64,000 nt of DNA from contig WXFD01000053.1 of the NCBI GenBank assembly GCA_009877105.1, forward strand, positions 49,535 through 113,534, given 5' to 3'. Under the pieces are notes generated by a model. The model was not told the origin of the DNA and did no database searches. It saw only the letters and a program-made list of their open reading frames with translations. This stretch comes from Bacteroidales bacterium (GTDB taxonomy: Bacteria > Bacteroidota > Bacteroidia > Bacteroidales > VadinHA17). The position numbers were made by a program, and so were the translations under genes. This document shows positions 48,073 through 56,566 of the stretch, piece after piece. Every line of letters starts with the position of its first letter. The first letter of the stretch is position 1.

Positions 48073-49083
48073 ATGGGAACTACGAGAAGAAGTTTTATTG
48101 CAAAATCCCTGTTTGCAGCAGCAGGATTCTCTGCAGGCTTTGATATTAAAGCTATTGACGGGCATAAGACTGAGGATTCGAATTTCAACATTGGATCATT
48201 GTCATCCCCCGATCCTGATGCTTTCAGGATCAGTATCTTTTCGAAGCATCTCCAGTGGCTCGATTACAATGGCATGGCCGGGGTTCTGTCCGACCTGGGA
48301 TTCGACGGGGCAGATCTCACAGTGCGTCCGGGAGGGCATGTTCTTCCCGAGAACGTGGAGGCGGATCTGCCCAGGGCGGTGGAGGCACTTGCCAAAAAAG
48401 GGAAAAGGGTCATTATGATAACCACTTCTGTGACCGATGCTGCTGACCCGCTTTCGGAGAAAATATTGAAAACAGCTTCATCCCTGGGAATAAAGCATTA
48501 CAGAACAGGTTATTTTCATTACAATGACCGGAATGCTGTAAGCGGCGATCTGGCCAGGATCCGGGAACAGCTGGAAAAGCTGGCAAATCTGAATGCAAAA
48601 TACTCTATTTCAGGAGAGTATCAGAATCATTCAGGTGACTATGGACAGGGAATATATTTTGGTGCGCCAATCTGGGATCTTGCTGCGATCCTTGAAAAAA
48701 TTAACTCTCCCTGGCTTGGCTCACAGTATGATGTTTACCATGCAACTGTTGAAGGAGCGAATGCCTGGCCCGTCGGACTCAGGCTGATCAGTCCCCGGGT
48801 CCGCACCATTGACATAAAAGACTTCATGTGGGTTGAAAAAAACGGGAAGACTATATCGGAACCGGTGCCTCTGGGCCAGGGAATGGTCGACTTTAAAAAA
48901 TTCTTTTCACTTCTGCGCATGCATGACATCAGGGTGCCATTTTCAATTCATTATGAATATCCTCTCGGCGGGGCTGAACACGGCAACAGGGTACTTGAAA
49001 CCAGCAGGGAGAGTGTTCTGGCAGCCATTAAAAAGGACCTGGAGACCCTAAAAGGTTTTCTTAGAGAAGCAGGGCTGGCTTAA
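48073..49083 (+). CDS. Tat-exported sugar isomerase/epimerase-like TIM-barrel protein
   Basis: This 336-residue protein has a Tat-type signal (TTRRSFIAKSLFAAAGFSAG) and a xylose isomerase-like (AP endonuclease 2) TIM barrel. Typical parts are LGFDGADLTVRPGGHV, YRTGYFHYNDR, SGEYQNHSGDYG (metal-ligand Glu and His), LGSQYDVYHATVEG (Asp) and TIDIKDFMW. PVPLGQGMVDFKKFF is a standard late element. Exported members of this fold occur with Gfo/Idh/MocA oxidoreductases in periplasmic sugar oxidation and elimination routes. The substrate cannot be read. It is followed 147 bases later by the GH106-like gene in the same direction. Confidence 0.85.
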   Translation: MGTTRRSFIAKSLFAAAGFSAGFDIKAIDGHKTEDSNFNIGSLSSPDPDAFRISIFSKHLQWLDYNGMAGVLSDLGFDGADLTVRPGGHVLPENVEADLPRAVEALAKKGKRVIMITTSVTDAADPLSEKILKTASSLGIKHYRTGYFHYNDRNAVSGDLARIREQLEKLANLNAKYSISGEYQNHSGDYGQGIYFGAPIWDLAAILEKINSPWLGSQYDVYHATVEGANAWPVGLRLISPRVRTIDIKDFMWVEKNGKTISEPVPLGQGMVDFKKFFSLLRMHDIRVPFSIHYEYPLGGAEHGNRVLETSRESVLAAIKKDLETLKGFLREAGLA

Positions 49084-49230
49084 TGCTAATTAACAATGCA
49101 GTTAAGGGCGCGTTCAAAGATCCGGATCAGGACAATTGCATGTAACTGCCTTGTATCCCTGAGCCTCAGTATTAAAACACAAACTGCTTTCTTGATGTAA
49201 TTTCTGAATCTAAATCCATCAATACAGGAT

Positions 49231-51509
49231 ATGAAATACAAAAAAAATCTGAAACATTTGTCGCTGCTTGTTTTTTCCAGTCTGTTCATAATAAGTACCG
49301 TTTCGGCGCAAATCAGGGCATTTGCCAGGGAGGATTTTGCCGATCCTCCTGTCCGGTACTGGCCGAGACCATTGTATTTCTGGAACAATACAACAATAAA
49401 ACCGGAAGTACTGACCGGGCAGATGCAGAAAATGCGTGATTTGTGCGGTTATGGAGGATTTGGCGTGGTACCTTTCGGCAGGCATTTCAAACCCGAATAT
49501 CTTTCTGAAGAGTATCTACAGCTATATGGGATAATGCTTGAAAAGGCAAAGGAACTCGGAATGACAATCAGTCTGTATGACGAGTTCGGATTTCCAAGCG
49601 GATCGGCGGGTGCTTTCGATGAGGGTGACGGAATCCCGCGCTTTCAGATGAAGTATCCCGGTTATACAATTCAACGGCTGGATAAATATGAAGAAGAAGT
49701 AAGCGGGCCGCTTCTGTATGAAAGGAAGGTTCCGGATGGGAAAACAATGGGCATAGTGGCAATGAAAACTGAAGACAGGCAAAGGGTTGATCTGTCATCA
49801 TCTGTGACCAATGGTTCGCTGGTATGGAATGTTCCCGCCGGAAGGTGGAAGATTATGTTCTTCACCTGCGTGATTGACGGCAATCCCCTTGCCGATTACC
49901 TTAATCCCGAGGCTGTCAGGAAATTTACCGGCATGGTCCATGACGTTTACTATGACCGTTTCAGGGATTATTTCGGCAATGTGATCTACGGGACATTTTT
50001 TGACGAACCTTCAATGTTCCGGGCACAGTTCAGGATGTGGACACCAATGTTCAATGAGAAATTCATCGCGAAATATGGCTTCAGTCCTGTTACCCTGTAT
50101 CCTGCACTGTGGTACGATATAGGGCCCGAAACGTCATCTGCACGCAATTATCTGTTTGGTTTCCGGGCCGAACTGTTTTCGGAAGGATATCCCAAGGTGG
50201 TAAATGACTGGTCGGTGGCACATGGTATAACAGCCACCGGTCATACGGCCCCCGAAGAAGCAATTATCCCTGCCAATGGCCCCGGCGACCTTATGAAAGT
50301 ATTCAGGCATCTTGAGATCCCGGGAATTGACAAGATCGGCGGACACCGCTATGCGGAAAGATTCTATAAACTCGTCAGTTCGGCTGCATATAACTGGGAC
50401 AGGGGACTGGTTATGTCCGAGACCTATGGTGCGATGCCGAATTATGATGAGCCCGGCGACCTGAACTGGAACGATATATGGGCCATAGCAAATGATCAGT
50501 ATTCGAAGGGGATAAACATGCTTATCCCCCATGCATTCTGGTACGATAACACCAAGGTTACCTACAAGCCTGAACTGTCATACCGGAACCCGCTCTATGC
50601 CGACAGCCTCAAAGCTTTCACAACCTATCTTGCAAGGCTGAACGTCATACTCCAGGCCGGCGGAAGGCATGTGGCAGATGTGGCAATTCTTTATCCCATC
50701 CATTCCCTCCTTGGAGATCATTATTTCTACACTGAAACAGGCCCTGCAAATGTTGACGGACCGGTCGGACTTGATAACAGCTTCTACAACGAGGCAATTT
50801 CTCAGATTGACTATATATCTTTCGATGGCTGGCTGCTGAACGGTATTGGAATTGATTATACCTACATTCACCCCGAGGTCCTCGATGAAAAATGCGTTGT
50901 GGAAAAAGGAAAGCTTCACCTCAGGAATAAGGTCAATCATGAAAGTTTCAGCATACTCATTGTTCCGTCATGTTATATGATTTCAACCAGCAACCTGAGG
51001 AAAATAGTTGATTTCTACAATTCAGGAGGGATGGTGGTGTTCACCACCCGCCTTCCGCGTAAAGCTTGTGAACCGGGAAAGGATAATGAAATATTAAGCA
51101 TGGTCCAGTCGATTTTTCCGTTGATGGAGGAAAATGAACATGAGCTTTTGGAGAATGAAAGGGGAGGAAAGGCATGTTTCTTCAGCACCCCGATGCACTG
51201 GATATAGCCGGGACATTATCCGGATCAGGCCTGGTGTTTGATGTTGATCACCCGCTGAACCCCGGTTTGCAATATATTCACAAGGTTGTGGAAGGAAAGA
51301 ATGTTTTTTTCTTTGCCAACACCGGCGAGGCACCGGTTCAGACTGAAGCAACCCTCAGGGATGCGGTTCACCTCGAAGAATGGGATCCGCATTCCGGCAC
51401 GATAAGAGAGGCAGATTACCGGTTTGCAGAAAATGCTTCAGGTTCTGAATCAACCGTGGTGACAATAAACCTGAAGCCGTATAATTCAGTATTTTTTATT
51501 GAGAAATAG
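49231..51509 (+). CDS. GH106-like secreted glycosidase, frame interrupted near the C terminus
   Basis: The first frame (49231-51207) starts with a signal peptide (LVFSSLFIISTVSAQ) and gives 658 residues; a second frame (from about 51192 to 51509) continues the protein. Adding one base to the C4 tract at 51188-51191 joins them as CFFSTPDALDIAGTL, total about 759 residues. The barrel has YDEFGFPSGSAGAF, TFFDEPSMFRA, THGHTAPEEA-like GHTAPEEA and VMSETYGAMPNYDE, which fit the GH106 alpha-L-rhamnosidase-like group. The second frame carries a beta-sandwich end domain. Rhamnose specificity is uncertain, since this group is broad. The frame break may be an assembly error or a genuine recent mutation. 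Confidence 0.7.
51188..51191 (+). other. C4 tract at the GH106-like frame break
   Basis: The upstream frame reads AGC ACC CCG ATG and stops five codons after the tract. With one more C it would read AGC ACC CCC GAT GCA CTG and continue in the downstream frame. The break is therefore a one-base loss in a short homopolymer. Confidence 0.65.
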
Positions 51510-51536
51510 GAGACAGGGAATTTTCAGGTAAAGTTA

Positions 51537-51557
51537 CCCCGGCTGTTGATTCCGGGG
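51537..51557. terminator. Weak hairpin between convergent genes
   Basis: CCCCGG (51537-51542) pairs with CCGGGG (51552-51557) around a 9-base loop, and the sequence after it is pyrimidine-rich (ending in TTTTT near 51571-51575). It sits in the short gap between the GH106-like and beta-helix genes. The stem is short, so the call is tentative. Confidence 0.35.
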
Positions 51558-51568
51558 ATCCTGCTTTC

Positions 51569-52843
51569 CTATTTTTCGTAAATGATTTCCTTTGATCCCG
51601 AAACAGTGTTTCCCGATGCGGTTATGGCCGAGCTGTTTTTACCCACACGTATGGCAGTTTTCTGATTTCCCTTTCCCGTTGACCTTATTATATTGTTTTT
51701 TATCACAATATCACGTGTGACGCCGCTTATATAAAAGCCGTTTGCCTCCCCCTTCATGCCGTTGTTTTCAATAATGTTTCCGGTGAACGTGTTGCGGTGT
51801 CCGGCATTCTGTTCATTTTCATCACGGAAAAGGACACCTTGATGAGCATTTTCGTACACGTGGTTATTTTCAAAAATGTTGTCGGTATCCTTGTGTCCGA
51901 TTGAGATGCCGTTATCACCGTTGGCGAAAAAAACATTATCCCTGAATATTCCGTTTTGCACCCTCCAGCAGAGGAACAATCCGTCGCCTGCGTTATGATG
52001 TCCGCTGCAATTTTCCATTACCGAATGATCGGAGCCGGTCCCGGGATGAAATCCGAGCCCGTTCCCGTTTGAGGCCTCGCATCCTTTAAGTGTAATGTTC
52101 TCGGTTATCTGCCAGCTGAAAGAGTCGCCGTTAAACTCATTGACCCTGACGTTTTCCACCAGGCAATTCCTTGATTTGTGGATATAAACTCCGCCGCCCC
52201 TGCATCCATTTATATAATCATTCCTGTCCTTGTTCCCCTCAATCATCAGGTCTGCAATCCTTACATTTTTTACCTCCACGGCTTCAACGACGGAACAGGC
52301 ATTTGTCACAGTTCCGTTTTTTGATGCCACGTAATCATGTACGGTGTTGTTGTCAAAATAGATCACGTTTCCGTCAATGTCTGTAATCAATGCCGTTGTT
52401 ACGGCCCATGCCTGCTTATGGTCGTCGTCAAAAAGCTGGATTCCCATTCCTTTACTGAACCCTCCGGCATCTTTTACGACTGCCTTTACCATGCCCCAGT
52501 CAGCATCAATGATAAAACTGGTTCTGAAGCCGTCACATTTCCTGAGAATGGTAGTCTCACCCGATCCGATCAGGGAAACATTATCGGAAAGGCGTACGGG
52601 TCCCGTTATCTCGTATGTGCCCGGGTTTAATCTTACGGTTCCTCCGCCCCTGGTTTTTAGCGCATCCAGGGCTATCTGGATTGCTGATGAAGAATAACCC
52701 GGAATATCGGCTCCGGATCCTCCGACGCTTATAACCTGTTCTGCCCTCTTTACATCAACCAGGCCTATATTCTGCCCGGCTGCAAGGGAAACTGTAAGCA
52801 GGTACATGACCAATGTTACCGTTGCGTTCAATTCTCTTTTCAT
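51569..52843 (-). CDS. Secreted right-handed parallel beta-helix protein
   Basis: This 424-residue protein has a signal peptide (ending near SLAAGQ) and is a parallel beta-helix. It opens with the pectate-lyase-like start SSAIQIALDALKTRGGGTVRLNPGTYEI and then has repeated coils such as CLVENVRVNEFNGDSFSW, SVMENCSGHHNAGDGLFL, GIFRDNVFFANGDNGISIG and NIFENNHVYENAHQGVLF. Such proteins are polysaccharide lyases, hydrolases or epimerases; I cannot name catalytic residues with confidence. It is the last gene of the leftward group, 181 bases after the second DUF5107-TPR gene, and lies convergent to the GH106-like gene. Confidence 0.85.
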   Translation of the reverse strand: MKRELNATVTLVMYLLTVSLAAGQNIGLVDVKRAEQVISVGGSGADIPGYSSSAIQIALDALKTRGGGTVRLNPGTYEITGPVRLSDNVSLIGSGETTILRKCDGFRTSFIIDADWGMVKAVVKDAGGFSKGMGIQLFDDDHKQAWAVTTALITDIDGNVIYFDNNTVHDYVASKNGTVTNACSVVEAVEVKNVRIADLMIEGNKDRNDYINGCRGGGVYIHKSRNCLVENVRVNEFNGDSFSWQITENITLKGCEASNGNGLGFHPGTGSDHSVMENCSGHHNAGDGLFLCWRVQNGIFRDNVFFANGDNGISIGHKDTDNIFENNHVYENAHQGVLFRDENEQNAGHRNTFTGNIIENNGMKGEANGFYISGVTRDIVIKNNIIRSTGKGNQKTAIRVGKNSSAITASGNTVSGSKEIIYEK

Positions 52844-53024
52844 TTTTTTGTCTGTTAAATTATTAACAATTCAAGTTCAATTTCGGCTCTTTAATTTTCG
52901 CAAGCGGGAAGGAAACAATGGTTGTTGAAATAAGGGCAGTCAACCTGTTTCCCGCCTGCCTTGCTTCTGGAGTATCTTCATTTTTGCCTGTTTATTCAGG
53001 TCAGATAATTTCAAAATAAATGAA

Positions 53025-56000
53025 TTATTTCTTTTTAGGATCAATAATGTCATAAGATCTGAGAAACAATCTGAACATGGCTTCAGCCGGCATATCTGAT
53101 ATTTCTTTCTCCAGGCGGTCCGATACTTCATTGTTGCCGTTGAATTTTGCAATCACCCACTGAACTTTAGGTGATCGTGATCCGGGTGAGATACTCCAGT
53201 TGCTCAGGGAGTCCTGCCCGGCTTTCCAGTTTTCCATTGCGATGACGGCTTCCTGCCTTTTGCCGGCTTTGTTGTATGCAATGGTTGAAATATACCTGTT
53301 AACCGGATCTTCACCAGGAATGTCGTTTCCCGAATACCGGATTATCCGGTTTGAATAGTAATCTGTCATCTTGTTTTTTCCTTTCATTTTGTAGCAAAAC
53401 GACAGCAGGTAATCCTGGAAGCGCTCATCAGGGTCATAAGGTTTACCGGCACCCAGATTCTCCGGCCATTTTTTTGAGTTGTCTATGAATTTGATTGCCT
53501 TGTCATATTTCCCTTGTTCAATCAGGCTGACTGCAAGTGAAAGATTTGCAAGCTCGTAAAGCTCATGACCCTCCCGGGCCCCTTCATAGGGCAGAATGGT
53601 TATTGTCTCCAATATCTTAAGGCTCTCTGAATACCTGGCGTTATTTATCAGGGCTTTTACATAGTCAATCCCGGTCACAGGGTTTGAAGGAAAACGGAGA
53701 TATGCCTGCCTGGCTTTTACCAGCTGTTCATTGTATGACTTTTCCGACTGCAGGTTCTCCGCGAGGAAATGCCATGTTCTCCAATCATTGGCATCAAGTT
53801 CCAGGGCTTTCGAAAAATCATTTCCCAGGGGCGGGGAGTTCCTGCCGGCTGATTGTGACAAAATACCTCTTGCAATGTAGAACGGTGCATAATCCGGGGC
53901 ATACCCGCATTCCCTGAACAATTCCAGGGTTTTCTCCAGTCTCCCGATATGCCAGTATATCAAACCAAGATAATACCTGGTTTTCCAGCTGTCGTTTTTT
54001 TCAAGGGCCCATTCGAGAACACTTATTGTTTCATGCCGGAATGGGAAAACGAGAAAGGGGGAGAGGTCTGCGGCCTTCCTTAGCAGTTGTGTGCTCAGGG
54101 CGACGTCGGTGTCTTTCCTGAGCCAGGCAAGCCAGTAAAAAACAATCGGGTTGGCAGGAGCCTCCCCAAGCACGGCTGCAGCTTCATCATACAATCCCCT
54201 GTTCACGTAATCCAAAGCAAGCTCCAGGAAGGTTTCATGAGGCAGTTCATTCCGGATCAGTGATTTGAAATCATTTAGCCTGGCAGTGGAAGGAGAGAGA
54301 AGATATTTTTCAAAGTTGGCAAAATGGTTTAAAGGGTCAATATCGAGCAGCTCTCCGATCTGTTTTTCCGCTTTGGCATTGTTATGCAGTTTTCTGCTGC
54401 TGATGATGAGGATTTCACGTGCCGGAACAGATATCCTGTTATAGTCCAGGGCTTTTCCTGCATAATCATCTGCACCCCTGAAGTCGCCCCTCAGCAGCCT
54501 TGCTTCCGCAATCTGGATAAATGAAGCTGACCTGAATTCCATTGTCCTGGCGGCAATACTGAAAGCCTCCTCTGCCTGGTTGATCATTCCGCGTCTTCTG
54601 TTGATGAGCCCGGTAATGAAATTACCCCCCGGATCATAAGTGTTTATTTCAAGGATCTTTTTTGCCAGATCCTCAGCATTCCGGTATCTGTACATTCTGA
54701 ATTCCGTTTCGGCTGCCTTGTAAAGGGCCCGCAGGTGTGAAGGCTCCTTTTCGAGGCATTTATAGTAGTAATTCAAAGCCCTGGTAAACTCCCTCATTGC
54801 ATACATATCTTCTGCCAGGAGGAACAGATGTTCGGCTGAATTATAGTCACCATTAACCGGCGATCTTGAAGGTCTTTCAGTTTTTAAGGTTTCGGTCCCG
54901 GAGTTATACTCCAGGATGTTTTTACCCAAAGTAACATTCAGATCCCCGATATCCGCAATGTTCAGGGCCACTGACCCGGAATACAGTTTCATTGGCTTCA
55001 GTTCAATGCATGCGGAATGAATGATTTTCCCGTTGTTCCTGATGACCAGGGTGTCTTTTAGGAAGATATTCGGACTTATAAGGATCTTCAGGCTGTCGCC
55101 GGCGGTCACCACGTTGAGGGTGCCTGCCGGGGAAGCATCGACCATCCCTCCGGTTCCGATTACCGGGAACCATGATTCTGTTTTGGTTTCAGTATAGTAG
55201 GGTTTTATTGAAAGCTGGTCGAACGGACTGTTGAATCCGCTCACATTGCTTGCCTGGTTGAATTTAACTCCCGACTGGGCTTCAATATACTGGCCGTCAT
55301 TGTCTGTCAGCAGTTTTTCCCAGATAGCGCCGTCGCGCGCCAGCGACCATATCCATATCTTTTTGCCTGGTGCATCAGAGTAGGGGGCCCAGTGGCCAAA
55401 TCCGAAGCCGGAGTTATGCCAGTATCCTCCAAACCAGTCAGTGAACAGGCCGGATACATGATACGATTTGCTGCTCCCGAAATTATTTTCCCTGTAATAT
55501 GAAAGGTTGTGTCCTTCCCTGTCAACCGGCCATTGGTCGACATTTCCGTCGTGGCCTATGTAACAGGTACCCGGAAAGAAGAACTGGAGGTCGTCGGAAG
55601 CGCGAAACCCGCCATTTTCCCACGACAGATACGCATCGTGAAGGGGGCGGGGATTATACCAGAAGCTGTTTGTTTCGAAAAAAGCTTTATCCTTATCCAG
55701 TTTGATTTCAACGCGCCATTGTGTACGTGATGCCAGGTCAAGGCCACCCACGATACAGCTTGCACTGCCGTCGGGATGCTCCTTTATTACGTAATCAACC
55801 GGGGAGGAGGTCCAGGGAGCATGACCCAGGTCAAGACCGAAATTATGCTCAATCCCGCCGCTGGTCCATGGACCCCTGATACCAATTGACCTGAATTTCA
55901 TGACTTTATTCGTGTAAACAAATTCCTTTCCGGTCGATTTTTCAACAGCACCCCACACCTTGCCGCCAACTTCCGGGAGTATTGTGACGCTGATAAAATC

Positions 56001-56267
56001 ATTTTCAAGGGTGATTACTTTCCACATTTTCACCTCGGGCTTTTCAGTGAAACCATCAAAAACAAAGTAGGGATAGAAAGAGGAGGCCATTGAATTCAAT
56101 GCCCTTACCGACACTGGGTTCGGATCGGAAAAAGGATACGTTTTAAATGGTTTTAATTCTTCTTTGACAACAACATCCTGGCCGGTCAGATCCGGGAAAA
56201 CCAGAGCAGGCGAAATCAGTAATAATACTTGCAGGGCCCTGTTCCTCAGGGCTGTTAACTTAGACAT
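53025..56267 (-). CDS. Secreted DUF5107 domain protein with C-terminal TPR repeats, copy 2
   Basis: This 1080-residue protein is a paralogue of the protein at 14170. It starts with a signal peptide (LQVLLLISPALVFPDLTGQ) and then KTYPFSDPNPVSVRALNS, ILPEVGGKVWGAVEKSTGKEF, RGPWTSGGIEHNFGLDLGHAP and NNFGSSKSYHVSGLF, the same order as copy 1. TPR repeats begin near residue 480 (FTRALNYYYKCLEKEPSHLR). Shared differences are small in the N-terminal domain and larger in the TPR part, so the first domain is under stronger constraint. It follows the GH123 gene at 56567 by 299 bases in the same direction. No catalytic function is known to me. Confidence 0.88.
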   Translation of the reverse strand: MSKLTALRNRALQVLLLISPALVFPDLTGQDVVVKEELKPFKTYPFSDPNPVSVRALNSMASSFYPYFVFDGFTEKPEVKMWKVITLENDFISVTILPEVGGKVWGAVEKSTGKEFVYTNKVMKFRSIGIRGPWTSGGIEHNFGLDLGHAPWTSSPVDYVIKEHPDGSASCIVGGLDLASRTQWRVEIKLDKDKAFFETNSFWYNPRPLHDAYLSWENGGFRASDDLQFFFPGTCYIGHDGNVDQWPVDREGHNLSYYRENNFGSSKSYHVSGLFTDWFGGYWHNSGFGFGHWAPYSDAPGKKIWIWSLARDGAIWEKLLTDNDGQYIEAQSGVKFNQASNVSGFNSPFDQLSIKPYYTETKTESWFPVIGTGGMVDASPAGTLNVVTAGDSLKILISPNIFLKDTLVIRNNGKIIHSACIELKPMKLYSGSVALNIADIGDLNVTLGKNILEYNSGTETLKTERPSRSPVNGDYNSAEHLFLLAEDMYAMREFTRALNYYYKCLEKEPSHLRALYKAAETEFRMYRYRNAEDLAKKILEINTYDPGGNFITGLINRRRGMINQAEEAFSIAARTMEFRSASFIQIAEARLLRGDFRGADDYAGKALDYNRISVPAREILIISSRKLHNNAKAEKQIGELLDIDPLNHFANFEKYLLSPSTARLNDFKSLIRNELPHETFLELALDYVNRGLYDEAAAVLGEAPANPIVFYWLAWLRKDTDVALSTQLLRKAADLSPFLVFPFRHETISVLEWALEKNDSWKTRYYLGLIYWHIGRLEKTLELFRECGYAPDYAPFYIARGILSQSAGRNSPPLGNDFSKALELDANDWRTWHFLAENLQSEKSYNEQLVKARQAYLRFPSNPVTGIDYVKALINNARYSESLKILETITILPYEGAREGHELYELANLSLAVSLIEQGKYDKAIKFIDNSKKWPENLGAGKPYDPDERFQDYLLSFCYKMKGKNKMTDYYSNRIIRYSGNDIPGEDPVNRYISTIAYNKAGKRQEAVIAMENWKAGQDSLSNWSISPGSRSPKVQWVIAKFNGNNEVSDRLEKEISDMPAEAMFRLFLRSYDIIDPKKK

Positions 56268-56566
56268 GGCAAAATTGGTTTTATAGAATCAGATTTAATG
56301 ATAACAAGGTTAGCGGATAACTGGTTTTATTTTTTCATGGACGGCTTGCACCTAATCTGTCATTTCCTCTGAAGCTGCGATAGTTATTCGGACTTTTCCA
56401 ATCGGTATTGAACCAGCCGGATTGTCTTTCCGGGTCTTCCTGGTAACGGGATCAACATGGTTATTGGCCAATAATTTATCTTTCCGTCAAAGCCGGCCAT
56501 TAATCTCCCTGGCAGATCCCATCATGTTTTCCGGATTGCACAGCGTTCAGGGATCCGGGTTTGTGA

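Noticed and set aside
47784..48191. 135-codon reverse ORF spanning the gap before the exported isomerase gene
   Set aside because: It overlaps the well-supported Tat-signal start at 48073 on the other strand and has no signal, domain or family pattern.
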